From assembly GCA_013298815.1 (NCBI GenBank), contig JAAFJF010000009.1:1-64000 (forward strand): a stretch of 64,000 bases of DNA, written 5' to 3'. Under the pieces are notes generated by a model that was not told the DNA's origin, made no database searches, and worked only from the letters and a program-made list of their open reading frames with translations. Source of the DNA: Polaromonas sp. Its GTDB lineage: Bacteria > Pseudomonadota > Gammaproteobacteria > Burkholderiales > Burkholderiaceae_C. How positions within the stretch are numbered: the first letter of the stretch is position 1; each line of letters starts with the position of its first letter. The position numbers and the translations under genes were made by a program. Below, in pieces: positions 28,222-36,230 of this stretch.

Positions 28222-30227
28222 CAACCATTTACCAGTTGTTTTTCAGCCAAATCTAAGGCTTCTGGCTTGCCAGAAAGTACCAAAGTGTCGCCGACTCCTA
28301 GCACGGATGCTGCATCAGCAAACGCATGCGCTTCACTTAAGCTGATCTGCTGTCCGTTTTTGCGTTTTAGGCTGATCACTTGCACGTCCTTCAATGCGTT
28401 GACGATTTGTATGAATTGCTTGTTGACGGCATCATCACGTTCGGTTAATGTGACAGAGCCTAACCGAGCACTACCTATTTCATCGGCAGTGTCATCATCA
28501 TTGCCATGAAAGTATCCGCGCAACAAGTTATAGCGTGCATCACGCTGCTCTTGCACGACACGAATCACACGACGCATAGGCACACCGACCAATGCCAGCG
28601 CGTGGCTAGCCAACATCAAGCTGCCTTCAATGGCTTCTGGCACAACCTCGGTCGCGCCAGCTAGCTGCAACTTTTCAATGTCGTGGTCGTCGACGGTACG
28701 GACTATCACAGGAACCTTGGGCGCATGGCTACGGGTATTAGCCAACACCTTCATCGCACTTGGCGTATCTAAATAGGTCACGACAACGGCACTGGCACGG
28801 GCTAATCCTGCAGCCATCAGCGCCTGTAATCGCACTGCATCGCCGTAGACAACTTTGTCACCAGCAGCTGCGGCTTGATGAACACGATCGGGGTCTAGAT
28901 CTAAGGCGATGTAAGGAATTTTTTCAGCCGTCAGTAAACGCGCTAAGTTTTGACCACAACGTCCGTAGCCGCAAATAATCACATGCTTGTTTGCGCCCAT
29001 AGCCTTGCGAGCGATACCCGTCATCTGCAAAGACTGTTGCAACCAATCGCTGCTGACAAGTTTCATCACAATTTTGTTGCTGTACATCACTAAAAACGGG
29101 GTTGCTAACATGGATAAAACCATGCTGGCCAAAATGGGGTTGAGTAAAGCGCGTGGCACCAATTCGTTTTGTTGCGCGAGTGTGAGCAGCACAAATCCAA
29201 ACTCTCCGGCTTGCGCCAAGTAAATACCCGTGCGTAAGGAAACACCTGTTGTTGCTCCAAGACTGCGCGCGAGCACGGTCACCAAAACCAGTTTAAAAAG
29301 TACTGGCGCAACGACTAATAGCAAAACCAAAGGCCAACGGTCCCAAACCAATCGCCAATTGAGCATCATGCCAATGGTGATAAAAAACAATCCGAGTAAG
29401 ACGTCATGAAATGGTCGTATATCGGTTTCAACTTGGTGTTTAAATTCTGTTTCAGAAATCAGCATGCCAGCGATGAATGCACCCAATGCCAACGACAAAC
29501 CAGCCAACTCTGTCAACCATGCCAAGCCAAGTGTTATCAAGAGCAGATTCAATATGAACAGTTCATCACTTTTTCGACGCGCCACCAAAGTGAGCCAGGC
29601 ACGCATAACCCGCTGACCACCCACTAACAACACCGTGATTAAAGCGGCAGCCTTTAGACCCGCTATTGCCAGGGCCATGAATAGATTTTCATCGGAGGCA
29701 CCTAGTGCAGGAATGAGCACCAAGAGAGGCACTACTGCCAAATCTTGAAATAACAAGACACCCATCACTCGTTTGCCATGCTCGGAGTCAAGCTCTAAAC
29801 GTTCAGTCATGAGTTTGACCAAAATGGCCGTACTGCTCATGGCCAGAGCGCCAGATAGCGCTAACGCCGCTTGCCATGACAAACGCCAAGCTGCAGGCAA
29901 ATAGGTTGTGAGCATCAAAGAAACAGCCGTGGCAGCCAGCATGGTGCAAGTGACTTGTAGCAAACCCAAGCCAAACACATGTCGTCGCATCGTACGCAGC
30001 TTGGGTAAGTTGAACTCCAGCCCGATGGCAAACATTAAAAACACAATGCCAAACTCTGCCAAATGTTGAATGCTTTGCGTATTTTTAGCCAAAGCTAGCA
30101 TATTTGGGCCTATAACTACGCCCACCGCAAGATAGCCCAACATGGGCGGTAATTTAAACGTACGGCAAACAATCACACCCAATACCGCCGCAAAGAGGTA
30201 AAGTAAGGTGAGTTCTAGTGAGGTCAT
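28221..30227 (-). CDS. Kef-type potassium/proton antiporter (CPA2 family)
   Basis: 668-residue monovalent cation:proton antiporter-2. The N-terminal membrane domain (about 1-390) has about twelve helices with GIVFLMFAIGLEFNLPKL and LALSGALAMSSTAI typical of CPA2. It is followed by a TrkA-N/RCK domain starting HVIICGYGRCGQNLARLL (about 412-429) and a TrkA-C domain near the end (LGSVTLTERDDAVNKQFIQI). It resembles YbaL and KefB; the glutathione-gated loop of KefB/KefC cannot be confirmed. It is divergent from kdsD. Confidence 0.9.
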   Translation of the reverse strand: MTSLELTLLYLFAAVLGVIVCRTFKLPPMLGYLAVGVVIGPNMLALAKNTQSIQHLAEFGIVFLMFAIGLEFNLPKLRTMRRHVFGLGLLQVTCTMLAATAVSLMLTTYLPAAWRLSWQAALALSGALAMSSTAILVKLMTERLELDSEHGKRVMGVLLFQDLAVVPLLVLIPALGASDENLFMALAIAGLKAAALITVLLVGGQRVMRAWLTLVARRKSDELFILNLLLITLGLAWLTELAGLSLALGAFIAGMLISETEFKHQVETDIRPFHDVLLGLFFITIGMMLNWRLVWDRWPLVLLLVVAPVLFKLVLVTVLARSLGATTGVSLRTGIYLAQAGEFGFVLLTLAQQNELVPRALLNPILASMVLSMLATPFLVMYSNKIVMKLVSSDWLQQSLQMTGIARKAMGANKHVIICGYGRCGQNLARLLTAEKIPYIALDLDPDRVHQAAAAGDKVVYGDAVRLQALMAAGLARASAVVVTYLDTPSAMKVLANTRSHAPKVPVIVRTVDDHDIEKLQLAGATEVVPEAIEGSLMLASHALALVGVPMRRVIRVVQEQRDARYNLLRGYFHGNDDDTADEIGSARLGSVTLTERDDAVNKQFIQIVNALKDVQVISLKRKNGQQISLSEAHAFADAASVLGVGDTLVLSGKPEALDLAEKQLVNG

Positions 30228-30275
30228 AAGCCTATATTAGCTTAGAGTTGCACCATTAATCGATAAAATGATGCG

Positions 30276-31253
30276 ATGACATTTGATGCTCAAAAAACCA
30301 TACGTCTTGCGATAGAAACGCTGGACATTGAAGCCGCCGCCATACTTGGACTAAAAACGCGTATTGACCAAGCATTTGTAGCTGCTGTTCAAGCGATTTT
30401 GACAGTGCGTGGGCGAGTGGTCGTGATGGGCATGGGTAAAAGTGGTCACGTTGGACGAAAAATCGCGGCCACCTTGGCTTCTACGGGAACGCCGGCCATG
30501 TTTGTTCACCCTGCTGAAGCCAGTCATGGCGATTTAGGCATGGTCAAATCTGTTGACTTGGTACTTGCTATCTCCAACAGTGGTGAATCTGCCGAATTGA
30601 ACATGATTTTGCCTATGCTTAAGCGCCAAGGTGTGCCCCTAATAGCGATGACAGGTGGATTGACATCGACTTTGGCGCAGCATGCAACCCTCACGCTGAA
30701 CAGTGGTGTTGCAAAGGAAGCATGTCCTTTAAATTTGGCACCCACAGCTAGCACAACAGCGCAACTCGCACTCGGTGACGCTTTGGCAGTCTCTTTGCTT
30801 GACGCACGCGGTTTTAAAGCAGAAGATTTTGCGCGTTCGCACCCAGGCGGAGCCTTAGGTCGCAAACTACTGACCCATGTCAGCGATGTGATGCGATCTG
30901 GTCCAGATGTACCCAAAGTACAAGCGGATGCTAGTTTCAATGAACTTATGCGGCAAATGAGCGCTAAATCCGTAGGAGCATCGGCCGTTATTGATGCGAA
31001 CGACCATGTGATTGGGATTTTTACCGATGGCGATTTGCGTAGATTGATTGAAAAAGGTGTTGATTTACGTCACCTCACTGCCGCGGATGTGATGCACAAT
31101 TCTCCACGTACCGTTAAAGCCAATGAGCTGGCTGTTGCGACTGCAGAATTGATGGAGCTTCATAGCATTACCTCTGTTTTGGTCACGGATGCTGAAGACA
31201 AGCTGTGCGGTATTGTGCATATTGGCGATCTGATGCGTGCCAAGGTGATTTGA
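30276..31253 (+). CDS. kdsD: D-arabinose-5-phosphate isomerase
   Basis: Interconverts ribulose 5-phosphate and arabinose 5-phosphate, the first committed step towards 3-deoxy-D-manno-octulosonate (KDO) for lipopolysaccharide. An N-terminal SIS domain has VVVMGMGKSGHVGRKIAATLAS (about 48-69) and GDLGMVKSVDLVLAISNSGE; two CBS domains follow (VMRSGPDVP and VMHNSPRTV). It has 325 residues. It is translationally coupled to kdsC through a TGATG junction and heads a KDO/LPS-export operon. Confidence 0.95.
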   Translation: MTFDAQKTIRLAIETLDIEAAAILGLKTRIDQAFVAAVQAILTVRGRVVVMGMGKSGHVGRKIAATLASTGTPAMFVHPAEASHGDLGMVKSVDLVLAISNSGESAELNMILPMLKRQGVPLIAMTGGLTSTLAQHATLTLNSGVAKEACPLNLAPTASTTAQLALGDALAVSLLDARGFKAEDFARSHPGGALGRKLLTHVSDVMRSGPDVPKVQADASFNELMRQMSAKSVGASAVIDANDHVIGIFTDGDLRRLIEKGVDLRHLTAADVMHNSPRTVKANELAVATAELMELHSITSVLVTDAEDKLCGIVHIGDLMRAKVI

Positions 31254-31834
31254 TGGAAAAAACAAGCCCGCCAAACCCACGCTTCTCAGTTGAATTGCTT
31301 CAGAAAGCGCAATCTATAAAAGTCGTCTTTTTTGATATTGATGGCGTGATGACAGATGGCGGCTTGCTGTTTACTGAAACAGGTGAGTCCATCAAGCGAT
31401 TCAATACCCTTGATGGCCTGGGCATCAAGTTATTGCAAAAAGTGGGGATCACACTCGTTGTGATTTCTGGTCGTGATTCCGCACCATTAAGAAGTCGCCT
31501 CAAAGCTCTAGGTGTGACGCATGTTTATTTGAATACAGAAGACAAACGTCCCGCAGCTGAAAAGGCGCTCACTGAGTTGGGTTTGACTTGGGCCCAAGCG
31601 GCTTGTATGGGTGACGATTGGCCTGATTTGCCAGTTCTTCTTGCGAGCGCTTTTGCCTGCGCACCCGCACATGCACATGACGAGGTGAAGGCCGTTGCAC
31701 ACCACATCACTCAAGCAGCAGCCGGCTTTGGTGCTGTACGCGAGTTTTGCGACTTGCTGCTTCAGGCTTCTGGGCAATATGAAATTTTGCTTGAGGCTTT
31801 CAAGTGCTCTGCAAACAATATGGGCAATACATGA
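31253..31834 (+). CDS. kdsC: 3-deoxy-D-manno-octulosonate 8-phosphate phosphatase
   Basis: HAD-superfamily phosphatase that releases KDO from KDO 8-phosphate. The catalytic aspartates are in VFFDIDGVMTDGG (about 23-35), followed by FNTLDGLGIKLL, VVISGRDS and GDDWPDLPVL. It is capless and tetrameric in the family, and the 193-residue length fits. I start at MEKTSPPN, at the TGATG junction with kdsD; the frame is open further upstream within kdsD. Its stop overlaps the lptC start (ATGA). Confidence 0.95.
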   Translation: MEKTSPPNPRFSVELLQKAQSIKVVFFDIDGVMTDGGLLFTETGESIKRFNTLDGLGIKLLQKVGITLVVISGRDSAPLRSRLKALGVTHVYLNTEDKRPAAEKALTELGLTWAQAACMGDDWPDLPVLLASAFACAPAHAHDEVKAVAHHITQAAAGFGAVREFCDLLLQASGQYEILLEAFKCSANNMGNT

Positions 31835-32454
31835 CAGAGGCGTGGCTACTGATTCGTCGTCTAGCTGACAAGTTGGCCATTTATTTGCCGGTTTTGCTGA
31901 TGGCGGGCTTGGCACTGGGTAGCTACTGGTTGGTTCGCAACGCCCCTGTGACACCTATATCTACAGGTGAGAAACCTTTGAACCACGAAGCAGATTACTT
32001 TTTACGTAAATTTTCAGTCAAAAGCTTCACCCCACAAGGGGCTTTAAAAACCGAACTCTTTGGTGGGCAAGCTAGGCATTTTCCCGATACTGATACTATA
32101 GAGATTGACAATGTCCGTGTGCATAACTTCAACCCTACTGGCCGTCTAACGACTGTGACCAGTGCAAATCGCGCTATCAGCAACGGCGATAATTCTGAAA
32201 TTCAACTTTATGGCAACGCATCTTCGGTACGTGAAGCTGCTGCTGATGCAAATGGCGTGATGCAGCCGAGAATGGAATTCAAAGGCGAGTTTTTGCATAC
32301 CTTTGTGAATGAGGAGCGCTTGAAATCGCATTTACCAATCGTTATTCGGCGCGGTAACAGCGAATTTAGCGCAGATTCGCTGGATTACGACAATGTCGCC
32401 AGAGTCATCAATTTGCAGGGTCGCGTCAAAGCGATTTTGCAGCCAAGCAAATGA
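31831..32454 (+). CDS. lptC: LPS export component LptC
   Basis: Bitopic inner-membrane protein that receives lipopolysaccharide from LptB2FG and passes it to LptA. One N-terminal helix (YLPVLLMAGLALGSYWLV, about 18-35) is followed by a periplasmic beta-jellyroll with YFLRKFSVKSFTPQGALKTELFG and LPIVIRRGNSEFSAD. I start at the ATG overlapping the kdsC stop, giving 207 residues. Family members usually precede lptA and lptB; here an SDR gene and a terminator follow instead, so lptA and lptB must be elsewhere. Confidence 0.92.
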   Translation: MTEAWLLIRRLADKLAIYLPVLLMAGLALGSYWLVRNAPVTPISTGEKPLNHEADYFLRKFSVKSFTPQGALKTELFGGQARHFPDTDTIEIDNVRVHNFNPTGRLTTVTSANRAISNGDNSEIQLYGNASSVREAAADANGVMQPRMEFKGEFLHTFVNEERLKSHLPIVIRRGNSEFSADSLDYDNVARVINLQGRVKAILQPSK

Positions 32455-32463
32455 TGATCTCAC

Positions 32464-33249
32464 ATGGCTAAGCTTGTTTTCATCACCGGTGCATCCAGCG
32501 GTATTGGTCAAGCTTTAGCGCTTGCATATTACGAAGCTGGCTACAACTTAGCACTAGTAGCGCGCCGCACCGAAGAGATAAAATCATGGTCTAGCCAGCA
32601 TAATATAAGCCTGAGCCGCTATGAAATATATAGTGCAAATGTAAGTAATATTGACAGCATTGTTGCAGCTGGCAAAGCGTGTATTGCCCAGCAGGGTTTG
32701 CCGGATGTCGTCATTGCCAATGCGGGAATCAGCGTTGGGGTTGATAGCGCTATCCGTGAAGACTTAGACCAGTTGGCGCTGACCTTTGCAACCAACAACA
32801 TTGGTTTGGCAGCTACTTTTCACCCGTTTATTGAAGGTATGCGACTGCGCAAAAGCGGCAAATTGGTCGGCATTGCCAGCGTTGCTGGTATTCGTGGGAT
32901 GCCAGGTCATGGCGCTTATTGCGGTAGCAAAGCCGCTGTCATTAACTACTGTGAGAGTTTGCGGGGTGAACTGCGTGGCAGTGGCGTGCAGGTTGTCACT
33001 ATTTGCCCAGGTTATGTCAAAACGCCTATGACTGAGCAAAATAGCTATCCAATGCCATTTTTAATGGAAGCCGATAATTTTGCACAGAAAAGTCTACGAA
33101 AAATTGAATCGGGTAGCAGCTACAGCGTGATTCCTTGGCAAATGGGTGTGGTGGCTAAACTTTTGCGCTTGATGCCTAATGTATTATTTGACAAAGCATT
33201 AGCGGGAAGAGGGCGCAAGGCTCGGGCTCCTTCTCAGCAGAATAATTAA
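32464..33249 (+). CDS. short-chain dehydrogenase/reductase
   Basis: 261-residue classical SDR using NAD(P)H. The cofactor motif TGASSGIG is at 8-15, NAGIS near 88-92, and the catalytic Tyr and Lys in HGAYCGSKAA. PGYVKTPM follows. Residues about 40-57 (KSWSSQHNISLSRYEIYS) are encoded by a copy of the dispersed repeat (32581-32634) in reverse orientation; they fall in the surface region between the second and third strands, and the protein does not seem longer than usual. The substrate is unknown. Position after lptC suggests a possible envelope or lipid role, but that is only context. Confidence 0.88.
   Translation: MAKLVFITGASSGIGQALALAYYEAGYNLALVARRTEEIKSWSSQHNISLSRYEIYSANVSNIDSIVAAGKACIAQQGLPDVVIANAGISVGVDSAIREDLDQLALTFATNNIGLAATFHPFIEGMRLRKSGKLVGIASVAGIRGMPGHGAYCGSKAAVINYCESLRGELRGSGVQVVTICPGYVKTPMTEQNSYPMPFLMEADNFAQKSLRKIESGSSYSVIPWQMGVVAKLLRLMPNVLFDKALAGRGRKARAPSQQNN
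32581..32634 (-). repeat. dispersed 55-bp element, copy 7 (inside the SDR gene)
   Basis: On the minus strand it reads CTATATATTTCATAGC, then GGCTCAGGCTTATATTATGC, then TGGCTAGACC. This is one of the more diverged copies but keeps all blocks in order and spacing. It is antisense to the gene and uses the only reverse frame of the element without a stop. Confidence 0.7.
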
Positions 33250-33275
33250 GGCTCTCAAAGCAAGCTCACAATGAC

Positions 33276-33303
33276 AAAAGGCTCCTCGAAAGGAGCCTTT
33301 TTG
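33276..33303 (+). terminator. Rho-independent terminator after the SDR gene
   Basis: AAAGGCTCCT and AGGAGCCTTT form a 10-bp stem around CGAA, followed by TTG; the A-run on one side and T-run on the other would let it act in both directions, serving the SDR and RRM genes. Confidence 0.92.
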
Positions 33304-33368
33304 CTTCATCTCTGCAAGCAAGCCTCAAATAAATTGAAGCTCAGCTAGCATGAATGATAAGCGAGTGC

Positions 33369-33797
33369 TTAGTAGCTGCTGCGGCCACCGCCGCCGTAGC
33401 CGCCACCGCCGTCGCGACCACCGCCGCCACCACCGTAACCACCACCGTAACCACCACCGCCGCTACGGCCACCGCCGCCACCGCCGTAACCACCACCACC
33501 GCCGCCGCCACCACCGTAGCCACCGCCACCAGTGCGTGGAGGACGTGCCTCCATTGGACGTGCTTCGTTCACAACGCAGCTGCGACCACCCAAAGATTGA
33601 CCATTCATACCAGCAATAGCTGCTTGTGCTTCGGCATCGCTGCCCATTTCCACAAAGCCAAAACCTTTTGAACGACCTGTGTCGCGCTCCATCATCACTT
33701 TAGCGCTGGTAACAGCACCAAATTGACCGAAAGATTGCTCTAAATCGCTATCGCGGACCGAGTACGGCAAGTTGCCGACGTACAGTTTGTTGCCCAT
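33369..33797 (-). CDS. glycine-rich RNA-binding protein with one RRM domain
   Basis: 142-residue protein. The RRM (1-80) has RNP2 KLYVGNLPYSV and RNP1 GRSKGFGFVEM. The C-terminal third is almost only Gly, Tyr, Arg and Ser (GGGGYGGGG repeats), like plant and cyanobacterial glycine-rich Rbp proteins, which are often cold-induced RNA chaperones. Such low-complexity tails can promote phase separation. The 194-bp region before the start (33798-33991) is gene-free and could hold a long leader, as in cold-shock genes. The tail DNA is a GGN-type repeat and prone to slippage. Confidence 0.92.
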   Translation of the reverse strand: MGNKLYVGNLPYSVRDSDLEQSFGQFGAVTSAKVMMERDTGRSKGFGFVEMGSDAEAQAAIAGMNGQSLGGRSCVVNEARPMEARPPRTGGGGYGGGGGGGGGYGGGGGGRSGGGGYGGGYGGGGGGRDGGGGYGGGGRSSY

Positions 33798-33991
33798 TGA
33801 GGGACTCCTAAAAAACTCTTAATAACAAAGCGACGGGGATCCCGACAAGCACAACAAACCAACTTGACTAAACTATGGCACCGCTGTGGCGTGAAACTAA
33901 CCTATCACCAAACCTGCGCATCACTAGACACGCTGCCACATTATGCGCTATTAAAATTAAATTGCAACAGTGTTGTTTTTATGGGAATATT

Positions 33992-34204
33992 TTAGTCAGC
34001 GTCTTTTCCCTCAACACTGTAGTTGCGCCATAGTTTCAAACTTTTCCGCATGATTAATATTTGCTGTTCAAAATTGGGGCATGCCTTGCAGGCATAAATA
34101 TGCAAACGTAGTGCTACTTTTTCAGACAAGGCAATCTCACGGTCTTCCCGTGCAATGAGCAACGATGCAGCTTGTTTACAAGTCACACGAAGTGGGATTT
34201 TCAT
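33992..34204 (-). CDS. zinc-finger anti-sigma factor (zf-HC2 type)
   Basis: 70-residue protein, 12 bases downstream of an ECF sigma gene. It has CKQAASLLIARED at the N-terminus and HIYACKACPNF, giving the conserved Cys and H-x3-C-x2-C pattern of zinc-binding anti-sigma domains (ZAS). There is no membrane helix, so it would be a cytoplasmic inhibitor that could respond directly to oxidants or metal. Its expected partner is the sigma factor encoded by the adjacent gene, and the likely target is the divergent bufferin operon. Confidence 0.82.
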   Translation of the reverse strand: MKIPLRVTCKQAASLLIAREDREIALSEKVALRLHIYACKACPNFEQQILIMRKSLKLWRNYSVEGKDAD

Positions 34205-34216
34205 AGTGCATTCACT

Positions 34217-34813
34217 TTATTTTGTAACCGCCAAGCCAAACCAATTGAGCTCTAAGCACTCGCGCAATCGCAAACGTGCCCTGTGCAACTGCACGTAAAG
34301 GTTTGTCGATGTCACATCCAGCTCCTTACAAATTTCGTCGACTGACAACTCTAACCACTCGCGCATCAAAAAAATCCGACCTTGCGTGGCAGGTAGTTTT
34401 TCAGTGCACGCTTCCAGTATGTGAATAAACTGCTGCGTGCTCAGTGCACGCTCAGGGTGCTCTGTCAAATCTGGGTCCATGGCATCCCAGCTCGTAGGCA
34501 TGGAGACGCAATGACCGTCAGGCTTGAACATCAATGCGTCCAACTCGTCACTGCCGTTTCCATCACCTTCGATTTCAAAATTAATACTCGCCTCACGTGT
34601 TTGCACGCGCAGCACATCAATCACTTTGTGTTTCAGAATACCTACCAACCAGGTTTTAAGCTGTGATCTGCTCTCAAAGCTGTGGGGCTTGGCCAGAGCA
34701 GCCAAGAGAGTGTCTGACACGGCGTCTTCTGCCCAAGCATCGTTACGCAACTGCAAACGTGCAAATCGCATCAAATAAGTGCGGTGCTGCTCTAACTCGA
34801 GTTCAATTGCCAT
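34217..34813 (-). CDS. ECF-family RNA polymerase sigma factor
   Basis: 198-residue extracytoplasmic-function sigma factor with regions sigma2 and sigma4 only. Sigma2 includes RNDAWAEDAVSDTLLAALA and TWLVGILKHKVIDVLR; an acidic linker about 70 residues long follows; sigma4 has LPATQGRIFLMREWLELSVDEICKELDVTSTNLYVQLHRARLRL. The downstream gene encodes its probable anti-sigma factor. The divergent bufA gene starts 170 bp away, and DUF2282 operons are commonly controlled by such sigma factors. Control of the operon by this protein is an inference from position. Confidence 0.92.
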   Translation of the reverse strand: MAIELELEQHRTYLMRFARLQLRNDAWAEDAVSDTLLAALAKPHSFESRSQLKTWLVGILKHKVIDVLRVQTREASINFEIEGDGNGSDELDALMFKPDGHCVSMPTSWDAMDPDLTEHPERALSTQQFIHILEACTEKLPATQGRIFLMREWLELSVDEICKELDVTSTNLYVQLHRARLRLRECLELNWFGLAVTK

Positions 34814-34949
34814 GCTATCCTTTTGTTTATTATTTGCGAATTTAGCAGAATTTGTAAGAGTTGCCTTGTTCCCAAGACAAATACCTAATCAGCAAACCAA
34901 TTGGACCAATGGCTAGTTTTTGAGTTCTACTGGCTTGTCGATTGTCTTG

Positions 34950-34982
34950 TATTATCAAATTTCAACCCATTAGGAGTTTCAC
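34950..34982 (+). promoter_or_regulatory. bufA leader: -10-like box and strong ribosome binding site
   Basis: TATTAT (34950-34955) resembles a -10 box but has no good -35 at 17 bp, consistent with an activator- or ECF-dependent promoter. AGGAG at 34972-34976 is six bases before the bufA ATG, the strongest Shine-Dalgarno in this region, which fits high expression of a precursor peptide. Confidence 0.45.
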
Positions 34983-35282
34983 ATGAATCAACGCGCCCTC
35001 ATCGCCGCCGCTGCCGCATCTTTGCTTTCTACCATGATGGTCTCTACTGGCGCAAACGCAGCCAGCCATGCTACTGCACCTGCTGCAGCTAAAGAAAAAT
35101 GCTACGGTATTGCAAAAGCAGGACAAAACGACTGCGCTAACTTGGCCGGCACGCACTCATGCGCAGGTCAATCCAAGGTGGACGCGGACAAGGGCGAGTG
35201 GAAATACGTTGTCAAAGGCACTTGCAACACCATGAAGGGCTTGACGGCGGACGAAGCCAAAAAAGCCAGCATGAAAAGCTAA
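34983..35282 (+). CDS. bufA: bufferin-type DUF2282 precursor peptide
   Basis: 99-residue precursor of a ribosomally made, modified copper-binding peptide. A Sec signal peptide (1-26, cut after ANA) is followed by a mature part with four cysteines at 40, 51, 60 and 81, in the family blocks [28 protein letters not shown] and VKGTCNTM. In characterised bufferins, cysteines are converted by the DUF692 partner to thiooxazole-type rings and the exported product chelates copper in the periplasm. It is the first gene of a unit with bufB and bufC. Its ribosome binding site is strong. Confidence 0.9.
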   Translation: MNQRALIAAAAASLLSTMMVSTGANAASHATAPAAAKEKCYGIAKAGQNDCANLAGTHSCAGQSKVDADKGEWKYVVKGTCNTMKGLTADEAKKASMKS

Positions 35283-35333
35283 TTCCGCCTAATCAAGCTG
35301 TAGTTCTCAAGAACAATTTCCAAGTCCGCCAGC

Positions 35334-36230
35334 ATGGTGCACAGCAACATCGGCATCGGTTGGCGGCATCCCCATTATCAAGAGCTACTAGAGCGGCAAT
35401 CTCTGCCACAAGATGCTACGCCTGACATAGCAGGAATAGATTTTCTAGAGGTTCACTCTGAAAACTTTTTCGGTGCAGGTGGTGCGGCGTTGGCTGTGCT
35501 GCGCGAAGGCCGAGAACATTACCCCATCAGTCTGCATGGTGTGGGCTTGGCGCTTGGCTCTGCCGTCGGACTAGACGCTTGGCATTTAGACCAACTGGCC
35601 ACACTTGTCGCCCATATTGACCCCATCCGAGTCAGCGACCATGCCTGCTTTGCACGCGGCAATTACTACAACCAAACCATTCACGCGGCAGATTTGCTGC
35701 CTGTTCCGTTCAGCAACGAGGCTTTGAATGTCATGTGCGCCAACGTGCAACAGGTGCAAGACCGTTTAAAGCGTAGCATCGCCGTTGAAAACCTGTCAGC
35801 CTATGTGGTGTGTGATGGCAGCGAGATGTCAGAAACGGCATTTTTAAACGCTTTGGCACAACGCACGGGCTGCCAATTGCTGATTGATGTCAACAATATT
35901 TATGTCAACGCCTTGAATGACCGAATCAACGACCCAATTAATGCTTTAAACGCGACCCCGCTTGCACAATGCACAGCCTGGGTAGATGCCATCAACCCCG
36001 CATACGTGGCTGAAATCCACCTCGCCGGTCACATCGACTGCGGTGACATCGTGATAGACGACCATGGCAGCCCCGTGAAACCGCCCGTTTGGACGCTGTA
36101 CCGACATGCCATCCAATGCTTTGGTAATATTCCGACACTCATCGAGTGGGACACTGACATTCCCACTCTTGATGTGCTTTTGACTGAAGCTGCCAAAGCT
36201 AGATCGTTTGCTAGACCCTACGCACCATGA
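35334..36230 (+). CDS. bufB: DUF692 (MNIO) multinuclear iron oxygenase, bufferin maturase
   Basis: 298-residue TIM-barrel enzyme of the MbnB/DUF692 family, which uses two or three irons and oxygen to modify cysteine residues in peptides. Conserved segments are [77 protein letters not shown] and [10 protein letters not shown]. They include the His, Glu, Asp and Asn metal ligands. Its start is 51 bases after bufA and its stop overlaps bufC (ATGA). With the BufC partner it should modify BufA. Confidence 0.93.
   Translation: MVHSNIGIGWRHPHYQELLERQSLPQDATPDIAGIDFLEVHSENFFGAGGAALAVLREGREHYPISLHGVGLALGSAVGLDAWHLDQLATLVAHIDPIRVSDHACFARGNYYNQTIHAADLLPVPFSNEALNVMCANVQQVQDRLKRSIAVENLSAYVVCDGSEMSETAFLNALAQRTGCQLLIDVNNIYVNALNDRINDPINALNATPLAQCTAWVDAINPAYVAEIHLAGHIDCGDIVIDDHGSPVKPPVWTLYRHAIQCFGNIPTLIEWDTDIPTLDVLLTEAAKARSFARPYAP

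Noticed and set aside
33354-33671. Long open frames antisense to the glycine-rich RRM gene, rich in Thr/Ala or His/Arg
   Set aside because: They are produced by the GGN/CCN repeat composition of the real gene; they have no ribosome binding site and no domain.
34868-34873. GGGAAC on the minus strand upstream of the ECF sigma gene, like an ECF -35 box
   Set aside because: No matching -10 motif lies at the right distance, and a six-base match is expected often by chance.
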